Shown: one piece after another, positions 32,603 through 41,391 of the stretch
Layout of the letters: every line of letters starts with the position of its first letter
Position numbering within the stretch: the first letter of the stretch is position 1
Source of the DNA: JANXMY01 sp965246745
GTDB lineage: Bacteria; Armatimonadota; Armatimonadia; Armatimonadales; Capsulimonadaceae
DNA: 64,000 nucleotides
Direction: 5' to 3'
Assembly: GCA_965246745.1 (NCBI GenBank)
Contig: OZ251980.1
Span: 2,480,001-2,544,000 of the forward strand
Position numbers and translations under genes: made by a program
The notes under the pieces: model-generated
What the model was told of the DNA's origin: nothing
The model's database searches: none
What the model saw: the letters and a program-made list of their open reading frames with translations, nothing else

Positions 32603-33295
32603 CTATTTCGCCGTGTGCAGGCCGCACTCGCGGCCGAGGCCAAAGAAGCGGGTATCTTCCTCGCTCATGCCTTCGGTCAGCGGGCGGGAGGTCATCACGT
32701 CGCCGATGGAAACGTAGCCCTGCTCCCACAGCGGGTGGTACGGCAGGCCGTGTCGGGTCAAATACTGGTGAACGTCGCGGTTCGACCAGTCGTAGATCGG
32801 ATGCACCTTGACCCGGCCGTCTTGCAGCGCCAATGCCTGCAAATCGGCCCGCGTGGACGACTGCGACCGGCGCAGGCCCGTAATCCAGGCGTCGGCCCCA
32901 AGCTCCGTGAGCGCCCGCGCCATCGGCTCGGTTTTGTTCATGGCATTGAACCGATGGATGCCCTCGGCCCCCTGCTCCCACAGCTTCCCGTGCCGCACTT
33001 CCTGCCATTCCCGGCTGACGAAGCTCTGGTAGACTCTCAGGTTCAGCCCGAGCCGCGCCGTGAGTTCATCCGCAAACTTGTACGTTTCCGGGAACAAATA
33101 CTGCGTGTCGAGCAGCACCACGGGAATGTCGGGGCGCTGCCGCGTGACCATATGGAGCAGCACAGCGGCCTGTGCGCCGAAGCTCGACGACAGCACGATG
33201 TTCGGCTGCCAGCGCTCCAGCGCAAACGCCACCCGTTCTTCGGCGGCCGCCCCCGCCAATGTTTGATTGAGTTGTTCCAGTTCAGAAATCTGCAT
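32603..33295 (-). CDS. cysH: Phosphoadenosine phosphosulfate reductase
   Basis: A protein of 230 residues. The PP-loop-derived motif LSSSFGAQAAVLLHM, then VVLLDTQYLFPETY, GLRRSQSSTRADL and the C-terminal RECGLH with the catalytic cysteine identify CysH. The iron-sulfur cysteine pairs (CC...CxxC) of APS-specific reductases are absent, so it should act on PAPS with thioredoxin. It supplies sulfite for cysteine synthesis. It runs alone on the minus strand, separated from the secreted gene by repeat B. Confidence 0.9.
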   Translation of the reverse strand: MQISELEQLNQTLAGAAAEERVAFALERWQPNIVLSSSFGAQAAVLLHMVTRQRPDIPVVLLDTQYLFPETYKFADELTARLGLNLRVYQSFVSREWQEVRHGKLWEQGAEGIHRFNAMNKTEPMARALTELGADAWITGLRRSQSSTRADLQALALQDGRVKVHPIYDWSNRDVHQYLTRHGLPYHPLWEQGYVSIGDVMTSRPLTEGMSEEDTRFFGLGRECGLHTAK

Positions 33296-33331
33296 ACGCT
33301 AAGAATGCCGGATGAGGGGGCGGGAGTTCCT

Positions 33332-34648
33332 TTAACGGCTCACTCTCGCTGAAACCAACTTGCGCGTCCCGCTGTACGCATCATAGCAGCCTTCTTCTAG
33401 GATAAACGATGGCAGCAGCCCGTTCCCGGCCAGAAGCTCAATCGCCCCGCAGCGGCACATCGTACAATAGCCGCGCTCGTAAAAGAGAAGCAGAGACGGC
33501 TCGGCGCTCGGCGTCAGGTTCTTTTCAAAGACCCGCCGTATGCTTCGACCGACCGTTTCCACTTCATATGCGTCCCAAGTCCTTTGGAGGACACGCTCAA
33601 TCGCTGCCTCGTCGCCGGGCTGAAAGTTCAGCGTCAGCAGCTCGATCAGCTCACCGGGCCGCGCGTCCGTTTCCAGCAGTTCCAATGCCAGGGCGCGGAC
33701 CGACGGGGCCGTGAGTTGCGCTAAAGCCGCGCGAGCCGGCGTCGCCGTTGCGGCATCAGCGCTTCGAGCCAGCGCCAGCAGAAGTGTGGGGTCAAGCGGA
33801 AACGCCCGCCGGTGAAACAAGTGCAGGTATCGCCTTAATCGCTGCGGGTCGGTCTCCGCCAGCAGTTCAGACGCAAGCTGACGAGCATCGGCCTTGCTCA
33901 TCTTTTCGCCCTCGCGCCAAAAGCGCGGTCGGTTGAAGGGGCTGTCCGTGTCGGAAATCATCTGCCTCAGTGCGGCATAGTCGGGCTGAGGCAGTGCCGG
34001 GCCGGTGCCGCGCTGCGCTTCCCACGTGATCAAATCCGCGTGTACCCGCTCAAAATACGCGCCGACGGCGGGTTCTACGGATGCCGCCTGTGCCATGAAC
34101 GCCTGCACTGGGCCGGCCCCAAAGCGCTCCTCAACGTCCCGGAGCAGAGACGTTTCGTACCAAGCGTCATCTTCCTCCAGCGGCCGCTGAAGCCATTGAC
34201 GCACGACAAACAAATAGCCTTCCAGGCCGTCTGTATCTACCAGGGCTTCCCCGCCGAAGATGCCAGAATGCTGCGCGTATTTGATCGCATACAGCGGCAA
34301 AAGCGACTGCCGGGCGGCCGGGTCGCCGCTTTTTGCCAGCAGGCCGAGCAGGTCAAACATCTGGTCAATGGATCGCTCGTCATCCGCCTCGTTATTCCCT
34401 TCACCGAATTCCGACAGCGCTTGAATGACAGCCCGCGCGTAAAAGTCCGGCTCGCCGGTCGCCTGCACGATGTCAAACATATACCGGGCACGGTTATCCT
34501 CGGTCTGGCGGTCGTAGGCCAAATTATGCGTGCAGGCATAAGAAATAAATGCGCGGTCGGGGACGACTTCGCCGCGCGTCAGCCACAAAACGGCCCGACC
34601 CAGGCCGCGCCGAACGGCGGCTTCAAATTGTTCAGAAGTAGTTTGCAT
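33332..34648 (-). CDS. Large helical protein, HEAT-repeat-like
   Basis: About 438 residues from the ATG at 34648 (MQTTSEQFEAAV). Repeated pairs of short helices (for example ARAALAQLTAPSVRALALELLET) suggest a HEAT-like solenoid. The C-terminus has CTMCRCGAIELL, whose cysteine cluster could bind a metal, and EEGCYDAY. I do not recognise a named family. It is transcribed divergently from the small pair to its right, whose -10 box lies about 65 bases upstream. Confidence 0.6.
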   Translation of the reverse strand: MQTTSEQFEAAVRRGLGRAVLWLTRGEVVPDRAFISYACTHNLAYDRQTEDNRARYMFDIVQATGEPDFYARAVIQALSEFGEGNNEADDERSIDQMFDLLGLLAKSGDPAARQSLLPLYAIKYAQHSGIFGGEALVDTDGLEGYLFVVRQWLQRPLEEDDAWYETSLLRDVEERFGAGPVQAFMAQAASVEPAVGAYFERVHADLITWEAQRGTGPALPQPDYAALRQMISDTDSPFNRPRFWREGEKMSKADARQLASELLAETDPQRLRRYLHLFHRRAFPLDPTLLLALARSADAATATPARAALAQLTAPSVRALALELLETDARPGELIELLTLNFQPGDEAAIERVLQRTWDAYEVETVGRSIRRVFEKNLTPSAEPSLLLFYERGYCTMCRCGAIELLAGNGLLPSFILEEGCYDAYSGTRKLVSARVSR

Positions 34649-34713
34649 CCGCAGTGATTGTACCCGCCTCTGTTTTTTCTCTGCTTTTTGTCGGCGTCGG
34701 GGCGGGCCTCGGG

Positions 34714-34719
34714 TATAAT
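34714..34719 (+). promoter_or_regulatory. -10 box before the small gene pair
   Basis: TATAAT in the context GGGTATAATC, 30 bases before the start at 34750. The -35 region is weak (TTGTCG at 34688, spacer 20). Confidence 0.5.
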
Positions 34720-34749
34720 CTCCCAAGACTGATTACAGCGAGGAACCCA

Positions 34750-35022
34750 ATGCCGCCGCTCTCCGAAGCGAAAAAACTTCTTGGCGCTTGGGCAAAAGAC
34801 CCTGTGACCGGCAGGCGAGCCGATTCGATCCGCTACCATTTTGATCTGCATGGCGGCGCAGACATCTGGCAGTATCTTCGAGAGGCACGGAAAGCAAGGC
34901 TCAATTTGAGCGGGCCGGGCGTACCAATTTATGGGCGAACTCCCAGCGTGCAGGGATACAAGCTCAAAGGTGGCGGTTACATTCATGTCGCGCCCGGCGG
35001 TATCGTGTCGTTCGGCTACTGA
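34750..35022 (+). CDS. Small protein resembling a toxin C-terminal domain
   Basis: Ninety residues from the ATG at 34750, with a GCGAGGA ribosome site. The sequence SIRYHFDLHGGADIWQYL and the closing GGGYIHVAPGGIVSFGY resemble the short C-terminal toxin domains of polymorphic toxins, which begin with an H-rich helix and end in a beta-rich tail. Here it stands without any Rhs or secretion part. It is followed 11 bases later by a small acidic-helical gene. Toxin identity is a guess from pattern. Confidence 0.4.
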   Translation: MPPLSEAKKLLGAWAKDPVTGRRADSIRYHFDLHGGADIWQYLREARKARLNLSGPGVPIYGRTPSVQGYKLKGGGYIHVAPGGIVSFGY

Positions 35023-35033
35023 GAGAAATCAAG

Positions 35034-35417
35034 ATGAAAACACTCGCCCCTGCTTCCCGTCTGGAAGAAATACAACGCGCGGCCAAAGCGGTGCAGACGC
35101 CGTTTCCCTATGCGGAGTGCCGAGCGCTTGCGCGGAACACCGGCACCGACTATCAAAGTTTGGTGTCCGATTTGGATACCTACTTTTACGATGTTTGGTC
35201 GCCCGCCAACGGAGCAGGAAGGCTGCCGCAGAAGCCGGAAGCATGGCTGTGTGATTTGCAGAAAGACTTAACGCTGTCTTTTTTCGAGCGCTATCCGCAG
35301 TACGCCGCGCTGGAAAAAGCAATTAACTCTGAAGATGCACCGCTGCTTTCCCGCCGCCTCGCAGACTTTGACATGCTCCGGCGGATGCTTAGGGCTTATC
35401 TGTCGGAACGGCTGTAA
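35034..35417 (+). CDS. Small helical protein, possible immunity partner
   Basis: A protein of 127 residues, helical, without recognised motif. It follows the toxin-like gene by 11 bases and is followed by tgt after three bases. The arrangement small toxin-like protein plus small helical protein is that of toxin/immunity pairs, but no family match is visible, so this is an inference from context. Confidence 0.4.
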   Translation: MKTLAPASRLEEIQRAAKAVQTPFPYAECRALARNTGTDYQSLVSDLDTYFYDVWSPANGAGRLPQKPEAWLCDLQKDLTLSFFERYPQYAALEKAINSEDAPLLSRRLADFDMLRRMLRAYLSERL

Positions 35418-35420
35418 TCT

Positions 35421-36539
35421 ATGACGATTTTCAACGTGACGCACCGCTCGGCGGACACAGGGGCGCGGGGCGGGCTGCTGTCGCTGCCGCATGCGCCGGA
35501 GCCGATCCAAACGCCGGTGTTTATGCCGGTGGGGACGCGCGGGACGGTGAAGGCGATGACGCAGGAGGAGGTCTGGGAGCTGGGCTTTCGGCTGATCCTG
35601 GGCAACACGTATCACTTGTACCTGCGGCCGGGGCCGGACCTGGTGCAGTCGGCGGGCGGGCTGCACCGGTTTATTAGCTGGGACGGGGCGATGCTGACCG
35701 ACAGCGGGGGCTTTCAAGTGTTCTCGCTGGAAGAGCTGCGTGTAATCAGCGAAGACGGCGTGAAGTTCAAGTCGCACCTGGACGGATCGGAGCACTTTTT
35801 CAGCCCGGAGCGCTCGATTGCCGTGCAGCATGCGCTCGGCGCGGATGTTATCATGGCGTTTGATGAGTGCCCGCCGTTTCCGTGCACCGAGGAAGCGACG
35901 CGGGCGGCGACCGAGCGTACCCATCGGTGGCTGACTCGGTGTGTTCAGTATCATAACGCCCAAGATACCCGCCAATTATTGTTCGGGATCGCGCAGGGCG
36001 GGACTTATGAAAACTTAAGGGTGGAGAGCGCCCAGTTTGTCGCCGCGATGGATACGCCGGGGATTGCGGTCGGGGGCGTGTCAGTGGGGGAGTCGCCGGA
36101 GCAGATGCAGGAAGCGGTCGGGTGGAGTGTCCCGCACCTGCCGGAACATAAGCCGCGCTATTTGATGGGGGTCGGGACCCCGCGCGACCTGCTGGACGCG
36201 GTCGCGCAGGGGATTGACATGTTCGACTGCGTCCTGCCGACGCGCTTGGGCCGCAACGGGACGCTGTACACGACGCTCGGCAGAATTAATATCAAGGGCA
36301 GTAAATACACCGATGATTTCGGCCCGGTAGACCCGAACTGCGCGTGCCGGGTGTGTCAAAAGTATTCGGCGGCGTACCTGCGCCATCTCTACAAATGCGA
36401 CGAGATCTTGGCGTCGCGCCTGGCGACTTATCACAACTTGGCCCATTACGCACAGCTTATGGCCGGCATACGCGCGGCGATTGCCGCCGGCACCTACGCG
36501 CAGTTCCGGCGGGAAACTTTGGCGCGGTATGCCGGCTAA
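35421..36539 (+). CDS. tgt: Queuine tRNA-ribosyltransferase (tRNA-guanine transglycosylase)
   Basis: A protein of 372 residues, the usual bacterial length. The nucleophile region MLTDSGGFQVFSL, the substrate loop GIAQGGTYENLR and AVGGVSVGES, LMGVGTPRDLLDAV and FDCVLPTRLGRNGTL are all present. The zinc site is CACRVCQKY with a later cysteine and histidine (YKCDEIL, TYHNLAHY). It exchanges G34 of Asp, Asn, His and Tyr tRNAs for preQ1. It lies directly after the small toxin-like pair. Confidence 0.97.
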   Translation: MTIFNVTHRSADTGARGGLLSLPHAPEPIQTPVFMPVGTRGTVKAMTQEEVWELGFRLILGNTYHLYLRPGPDLVQSAGGLHRFISWDGAMLTDSGGFQVFSLEELRVISEDGVKFKSHLDGSEHFFSPERSIAVQHALGADVIMAFDECPPFPCTEEATRAATERTHRWLTRCVQYHNAQDTRQLLFGIAQGGTYENLRVESAQFVAAMDTPGIAVGGVSVGESPEQMQEAVGWSVPHLPEHKPRYLMGVGTPRDLLDAVAQGIDMFDCVLPTRLGRNGTLYTTLGRINIKGSKYTDDFGPVDPNCACRVCQKYSAAYLRHLYKCDEILASRLATYHNLAHYAQLMAGIRAAIAAGTYAQFRRETLARYAG

Positions 36540-36562
36540 ACCGGCGCTTGCCGCGCCGGTTT
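36538..36562. terminator. Terminator after tgt
   Basis: AAACCGGCGC-ttgcc-GCGCCGGTTT, perfect 10-bp stem overlapping the tgt stop. It is followed by two tandem 13-bp units (tattgtttcggtt) and then the convergent GH44 gene's stop. Confidence 0.85.
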
Positions 36563-36586
36563 ATTGTTTCGGTTTATTGTTTCGGT

Positions 36587-38734
36587 TTACTTTTTCCCCG
36601 CCGGCACGACAAACAGGGTCAGGCTTTGGGCGGGCAGGGTCGCTGCGATTGTTCCGGCCCGGCTGGCCGTGTCGGGCAGGCGGGTGATGACGTTGTTCGC
36701 CGTGAGCTGCCAGACCTGCACGGGGCCGGACGGCGCGAAATGGCGCACGGCCAGCCTCAGCGGGGTCTCGCCGGACAAGGCTTTGGAGATGACCAGCACG
36801 GTCAACGCGCCGTCGGAGCGGCGCACTGCCGCGAACGATGCCAGCGTGTCGGGGTCGGGCACGGTGTCGGCAACGCTGACGGAGCCGAACGCGCCGCCGT
36901 GGTTGTCGTAGTTGCGGAACATCTGAAACGCATGAAAGACCGGGGTGCCGGCCGCCGGGGCGGCAAAGCGGGTCGCCATCTCAATGCCGCCTTCGCGCCC
37001 GAGAATGCCCAGCACGTCCGCCTGGGCGGTCGCGCCGCTCATAAAGTCGTCCGCGCCCCAGTTGTACTCGGTGTACGCCAGCTTCAGGCCCGGATAATGC
37101 GCGGCGACGTACCCCTTCATGCGCGGCAGCATGGCGATATAATCATTGACCCAGCTTTCGGCTTTGTAATGCGTGTCCCACAGCGAGCGGGTCGAGCGGT
37201 TGCGCCGAAGCTGCATGGCTTCGGACACATCCGCGTCGTTGCCTTCCTGCGGGTAATAGTGGAACGAGGCGATGTCTACCAGCTTCCCGCCGGTTTTTTG
37301 GTCGTGGAGGCGGAGCTGATCTAAAATCCACGGGAAAAACTCGGCGTCGCCGTGCGCTTTTTTGTCCGGCATGACCGCCCAGCTTCCGCCGTGGCTGGCC
37401 TGGTAAATGTCGGCATCGGAGTATTTGGCCCCGTTGTAGTCCCACGACTCGGGGCCGACGACCAGGGCCGACGGGTCCACGCGTTTGACCATTTCGGCAT
37501 AGGCGAAGAGTCGGTTCCGGTACTCGTCCATCCCGATCCCATGCGGGTCCACGTCCCGGTGGGTCAGGTGCCACAAGTTCGGCTCGTTGTCCATCACATA
37601 ATACTTGACCCCGCCGTGCGCCGCCGTGCCCCATTTACTGACCAGATGCTCCACCCAGCCGCGCATAAACGCCGGGTCGGTCGGCGTGCTGGCATCGTTC
37701 GGGTCGTTGCCCTGAACGGGGCTGCCGTCGGGCTTGATTCCTTTGCCGGCGTCGGGCATCCACTGCGTGTCGGTGTCTTTCTGCGGGCCGTACTTTTTGA
37801 CCGAAAACGCCGCCAGCTTTTCGCGGTTCGGGCCGAGCTTCGCGACCCACCCGATCAGCGGGATCGTAATCATCGGCTCCGCGCCGATGGCTTTGGACGC
37901 CGCCACAAAGTCGTCGGCCTGCTTGCCCGGCACCGGGTCGCCGACCGGAACGCTCTCAAAGAAGTAATCGTTGCCGATGGCGTGGGCGTTTTCTTTCCAG
38001 TTGTAGCGCGATTCGGTATCGCCGCCGTTGCGGTTCACCGGCACTTGCAGCCGCGTATGCGCCGCCGCCGCAAAGTTCATGCCGTAGATGCCCGGCGGGA
38101 TCGAGTGGCGATCAAGCGCGGCGTCCACCGTGACCGACACGGCCGCAAGCTTCGCCTGCGCCGGGGGCGGCGCTCCGCTGTCGGTCTGCCCGTCCCCGGT
38201 CGTCGCGGCAGCCAGCGCGGCGTCGTCCACCGAGAACGCCGCCCCGTGGCCCGACGCATCCTGTATCCAAAAGCCCGCAAAGTCTTGAATGGCGCCCGCG
38301 CCGAGCGCGGCCAGCGGCACCACATAATGCCGCCATTTGTTTCCGGCAGGGGCCGGCAGGGCGAACTCCGGCCCGGCGTCGGGCTTGGCCCCGCGCAGGG
38401 CTTGCAGCTTCAGCTTGGTGTCGGGCGACGCTTTAAGCCAGAACGAGATCGCCGCGAACGGGGCGGTGTCCAGCGGCGGGTGGCGCAGCGCCAGGGCTTC
38501 CCACGGCCCGGCGGCGACGGCAATGGCCGCTTTGCCGCTGTGCACGGGGACTGCGCTGTCCGCCGCGACGGATTTGGCCCACCCGCCGAACGACCAGCCG
38601 TTTTGGTACGCATCCGTGTAAATCATCTGCGTCCCCGGCGCGTCTGCAAGGGCCGTCCGGGCATAGCCGCCGGTCAGCGCGAGAGCGGCAGCAAACGAAG
38701 CGGAAAGAAGGGGTCTGGAAAGCATAGGGAACAT
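36587..38734 (-). CDS. Secreted GH44 endoglucanase/xyloglucanase
   Basis: About 715 residues. Signal peptide from MFPMLSRPLLSASF to TALADA. An N-terminal carbohydrate-binding-like beta domain (about 35-190) is followed by the GH44 TIM barrel. It carries VNRNGGDTESRYNWKEN, the acid/base region YYVMDNEPNLWHLTHRD and the nucleophile region LAYTEYNWG. A C-terminal beta-sandwich ends the protein. GH44 enzymes cut beta-1,4-glucans and xyloglucan. A complete paralogue lies at 58957-61050. The start is 38734 or the ATG three codons downstream; longer in-frame extension would run through a terminator. Confidence 0.9.
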   Translation of the reverse strand: MFPMLSRPLLSASFAAALALTGGYARTALADAPGTQMIYTDAYQNGWSFGGWAKSVAADSAVPVHSGKAAIAVAAGPWEALALRHPPLDTAPFAAISFWLKASPDTKLKLQALRGAKPDAGPEFALPAPAGNKWRHYVVPLAALGAGAIQDFAGFWIQDASGHGAAFSVDDAALAAATTGDGQTDSGAPPPAQAKLAAVSVTVDAALDRHSIPPGIYGMNFAAAAHTRLQVPVNRNGGDTESRYNWKENAHAIGNDYFFESVPVGDPVPGKQADDFVAASKAIGAEPMITIPLIGWVAKLGPNREKLAAFSVKKYGPQKDTDTQWMPDAGKGIKPDGSPVQGNDPNDASTPTDPAFMRGWVEHLVSKWGTAAHGGVKYYVMDNEPNLWHLTHRDVDPHGIGMDEYRNRLFAYAEMVKRVDPSALVVGPESWDYNGAKYSDADIYQASHGGSWAVMPDKKAHGDAEFFPWILDQLRLHDQKTGGKLVDIASFHYYPQEGNDADVSEAMQLRRNRSTRSLWDTHYKAESWVNDYIAMLPRMKGYVAAHYPGLKLAYTEYNWGADDFMSGATAQADVLGILGREGGIEMATRFAAPAAGTPVFHAFQMFRNYDNHGGAFGSVSVADTVPDPDTLASFAAVRRSDGALTVLVISKALSGETPLRLAVRHFAPSGPVQVWQLTANNVITRLPDTASRAGTIAATLPAQSLTLFVVPAGKK

Positions 38735-38754
38735 TCTCTGAGAAAACTGGGCAA

Positions 38755-38786
38755 AGAAAAAGGGGCGGCGCGAGAAGCGCCGCCCC
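38755..38786 (-). terminator. Terminator of the lipoprotein/prepilin unit
   Basis: GGGGCGGCGC-gagaa-GCGCCGCCCC (38762-38786) followed on the minus strand by TTTTTC. It separates the lipoprotein gene from GH44. Confidence 0.9.
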
Positions 38787-38828
38787 CAATTCTCTCCACA
38801 ACTCTGTTTCAGCACGACCGACCAAAAA

Positions 38829-39044
38829 TCAATGTGTTTTACTTGCGCTGGGGGGAGTGCTTGTCTGTTTCGGGGCCGCCGGAGGACCTGGGGGCTGCTT
38901 GGCCGCCTCGGAAGCCGCTTCCTGGTCCGCAGCGTTCGGTTGAGCGCCGCCGGTGGCGCTTGTGTTGTCTGTATGTCCGCATCCGGCAAGAAGCGAGACA
39001 ATTAGCGCCGCCAGAAGTGCGGCGTAGCGTCGTCGAAGGGTCAT
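38829..39044 (-). CDS. Small lipoprotein downstream of the prepilin gene
   Basis: Seventy-one residues from the ATG at 39044, with GAAAGGACC before it. The N-terminus is a lipoprotein signal with lipobox LLAGC. The rest is Ala/Pro/Gln-rich and probably unstructured. A tiny Pro-rich lipoprotein after a DUF1559 gene is a frequent arrangement in this type of genome, as far as I recall; its role is unknown. Confidence 0.65.
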   Translation of the reverse strand: MTLRRRYAALLAALIVSLLAGCGHTDNTSATGGAQPNAADQEAASEAAKQPPGPPAAPKQTSTPPSASKTH

Positions 39045-39185
39045 CGTGGGTCCTTTCAATCAGGTTTCATGCACGTCTCGGCGATCTGAGTAGGACGCCG
39101 CGCTGGTGACGGCTCCCGGCATTTGTCAAAGCTGACGCCTTGTCTTCTGCCGGATGCCATCCCCACTTTTCAGCCGGTCGGTGAA

Positions 39186-40103
39186 TTACCGGATGTTGAA
39201 TGTCGCAGAAATCGTGCTGTCTCCACAATCCGTCGTCGAGGCGTTTGATCCTGGTGTGTTAGGAGCGCCGAACCATCCACCGCAATCGCCCAGCGGAGAA
39301 CTGCCATTCTGACCGGCGCTGACCATCATCGGACGGAAGAACTTCGCGTGGGTGTCGGCCATCAAGAAATTGGAACCGTCAGTATGCCGGCCTGTCGCGG
39401 CTGTGAACTGAACCGTCTGGCCGCTGAAGCGCATGTACCCGGTCGCATACTTCATGCGGGTAGGAGTTGCCGTTGCAATGGCGGCATTGTGGAAGCCGTA
39501 TGGGTCGTAATCGCCCCCGTAGCCTCTGCCGGAAGGAGAGCCGCCACTGTATTGGAAGTCCGAAGTGAAGCCGTTGACGGCAGCGCCGGTTGTGTTGGAC
39601 GGATCGTAACCGGAGCTGTTGGCGACTTCAAAGAACATCACCGTTTTTGCCGGCGCACTGAACTCCGCGAGCGCATGCCCGGTGCAGGTCCCCGGAACGC
39701 CATTTGGAGCGGTCGTCGCATCGTAGCCGCAAGGCTTGGAAGGAGCGCTGTCAAACGGGTTGATCACAAAGTTGGCGTTGTAGGCGTAGGAAGATGCCCG
39801 CTCTCCTCTGCCCGAGTCGTCGGGGCACTGGAAAACGCCGACGCTTTGAACATACGAATAGATACAGCCTGCCCATCCGGTGGCGGAACCGTATTGGTTG
39901 TTGCCGTTCGGCTCCTTTTCATCGAAGTCCTGGTTGTACTGAACAATGCCGAGACCGATCTGTTTGAGATTGGACAGACAAGCAGTGCGGCGGGCGTTTT
40001 CGCGCACTTTTTGGAACACGGGAAACAAGATCGCCGCAAGGATAGCGATGATGGCGATGACGACGAGCAGTTCAATGAGCGTAAAGCCTTTGCTGCGTTT
40101 CAT
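39186..40103 (-). CDS. DUF1559 prepilin-like protein
   Basis: A protein of 305 residues. KGFTLIELLVVIAIIAILAAIL is a type IV prepilin/pseudopilin leader, cut after G. It is followed by VFQKVRENARRTACLSNLKQI, which is the DUF1559 pattern abundant in Planctomycetota and Armatimonadota. The mature C-terminal part includes a solvent-exposed H-x-DGSNFLMADTHAKF region typical of the family. These proteins are probably pilus-like structural proteins exported by a type II/IV machinery and occur in many copies per genome. The GAAGGAGAAGACC ribosome site is clear. Confidence 0.93.
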   Translation of the reverse strand: MKRSKGFTLIELLVVIAIIAILAAILFPVFQKVRENARRTACLSNLKQIGLGIVQYNQDFDEKEPNGNNQYGSATGWAGCIYSYVQSVGVFQCPDDSGRGERASSYAYNANFVINPFDSAPSKPCGYDATTAPNGVPGTCTGHALAEFSAPAKTVMFFEVANSSGYDPSNTTGAAVNGFTSDFQYSGGSPSGRGYGGDYDPYGFHNAAIATATPTRMKYATGYMRFSGQTVQFTAATGRHTDGSNFLMADTHAKFFRPMMVSAGQNGSSPLGDCGGWFGAPNTPGSNASTTDCGDSTISATFNIR

Positions 40104-40237
40104 GGGTCTTCTCCTTCGGAACTAGGAACAAAAGCCGCGCGGGCGGCGGAGCGAAAGACAGGGCAAAAAGAGGAATAAATGAATTGCAAAAATGGCTTGC
40201 AAAACTAAAACGCCGAACAAAAACGCTGAAACAGCGG

Positions 40238-41248
40238 TTAGGCCGTTTCGCCGGCAACCAGCGTCACCGGAAGCACGGTCTCGGCAGGGACGGACTCTCC
40301 TTTCGTCATCGCGGACACCAGGCCCACAGCGGTAAACGCACATTCTTCCCAGGGCGCCCGCACCGTCGTCAAGCGCAGCGGCAGGCCGAGCGGCGGCGGG
40401 AAATCGTCAAAGCCGGTCACGGCCAGGTCGCCCGGCACCGACAAGCCGTGCCGGCGGCAGAACACCAGGGTTTGATACGCAAAGCGGTCGTTCCAGCAGG
40501 CGGCGGCGGTCGGACGCTGCGCGGGCGGCCCGAGCAGCAGCGCTTCCTCCTGAGCCGTCAAGCTGCCGTCGTCGCTTGACTCGCAGACCGTGACTTCCAG
40601 TCCGTGCGCCGCGCCGGCGGCTTCAAACGCCTGCCGCCGGGGCCGCAGGTCGTCAATATCGGTCAGCAGGTCCAGCCGCTGGCTGCGGTACAGTACCCGC
40701 TTGTGTCCCCGGCCGGCCAGCAGCGCGGCGATCTGCCGGAAGCCGTCGGGGCTGTCCACAAACACCGTCGGCAGGCCGGCATCCGGGGCGGCGATGCCGA
40801 CCGCCGGAAACGACGCCGCCGCCAGTCGCTGCACAATCAAGTCGTCGCACTGCGCCGGAAGCACGATGCCGTCTACTTTGCGGTTCGAGAGGTCTTTGTA
40901 GACATCTTCCGGCGCATGGCGGTCGAACTTGCGGTGCAGCAGCAGGTCTTTGCCGTGCGCCTGGCAGCCTTTCTGGAGGCCGTTCAGCACCTGGGCTTGA
41001 AACGGGTCGGTCATGTCCACGCAGATCAACCCAGTATAAAACCCGATAATGTCCGTGCGCCGGCTGCGAAGCGACTGCGCCACGGCATTGGGCCGGTAGC
41101 CCAGCTCTTCGGCGGCCAGCACGATCCGCCGCCGCGTTTCCGCCGCCGTCCGGTCGCCCGGCCGGTCGTTGAGGACTTTGGAGACGGTGGTAAACGAAAC
41201 CCCGGCACGGGACGCGACATCGCGGATGGAAACGGCCAAAAGAGGCAC
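40238..41248 (-). CDS. LacI-family transcriptional regulator
   Basis: A protein of 336 residues. The helix-turn-helix SIRDVASRAGVSFTTVSKVLN (7-27) and hinge PNAVAQSLRSRRTD precede a periplasmic-binding-protein-like effector domain ending in FDDFPPPLGLPLRLTTVRAPW. It probably controls sugar use, perhaps the GH140-like gene upstream on the same strand or the prepilin unit downstream. It has its own consensus promoter (41287-41315). Confidence 0.93.
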   Translation of the reverse strand: MPLLAVSIRDVASRAGVSFTTVSKVLNDRPGDRTAAETRRRIVLAAEELGYRPNAVAQSLRSRRTDIIGFYTGLICVDMTDPFQAQVLNGLQKGCQAHGKDLLLHRKFDRHAPEDVYKDLSNRKVDGIVLPAQCDDLIVQRLAAASFPAVGIAAPDAGLPTVFVDSPDGFRQIAALLAGRGHKRVLYRSQRLDLLTDIDDLRPRRQAFEAAGAAHGLEVTVCESSDDGSLTAQEEALLLGPPAQRPTAAACWNDRFAYQTLVFCRRHGLSVPGDLAVTGFDDFPPPLGLPLRLTTVRAPWEECAFTAVGLVSAMTKGESVPAETVLPVTLVAGETA

Positions 41249-41286
41249 CTCGGAAACGCGGGCGATTTGCCCAATCGGTTGGACAG

Positions 41287-41315
41287 ATTATACAGCAGTT
41301 ATTGGATTGTGTCAA
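41287..41315 (-). promoter_or_regulatory. Consensus promoter of the LacI gene
   Basis: On the minus strand TTGACA (41315-41310), 17-base spacer, TATAAT (41292-41287): exact consensus. Confidence 0.85.
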
Positions 41316-41352
41316 GGGCTTTAGGAAAAAAGTTTTTGAGGGGCAGGGGGGA

Positions 41353-41390
41353 GGCCCAAAATTGAAATCTTGGGCCTTCAATTTTGGGCC
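41353..41390. repeat. Inverted and tandem repeat at the end of the GH140-like gene
   Basis: GGCCCAAAATTGAA (41353-41366) and its exact complement (41377-41390) form a 14-bp stem. The unit gggccttcaatttt occurs twice in tandem (from 41373 and 41387), the second running into the stop codon. It may end transcription of the gene, though no T-run follows. Confidence 0.6.
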
Positions 41391-41391
41391 T

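Noticed and set aside
37352..39109. Long open frame opposite the GH44 gene
   Set aside because: It is antisense to a gene with clear catalytic motifs and signal peptide, and arises from the high GC content.
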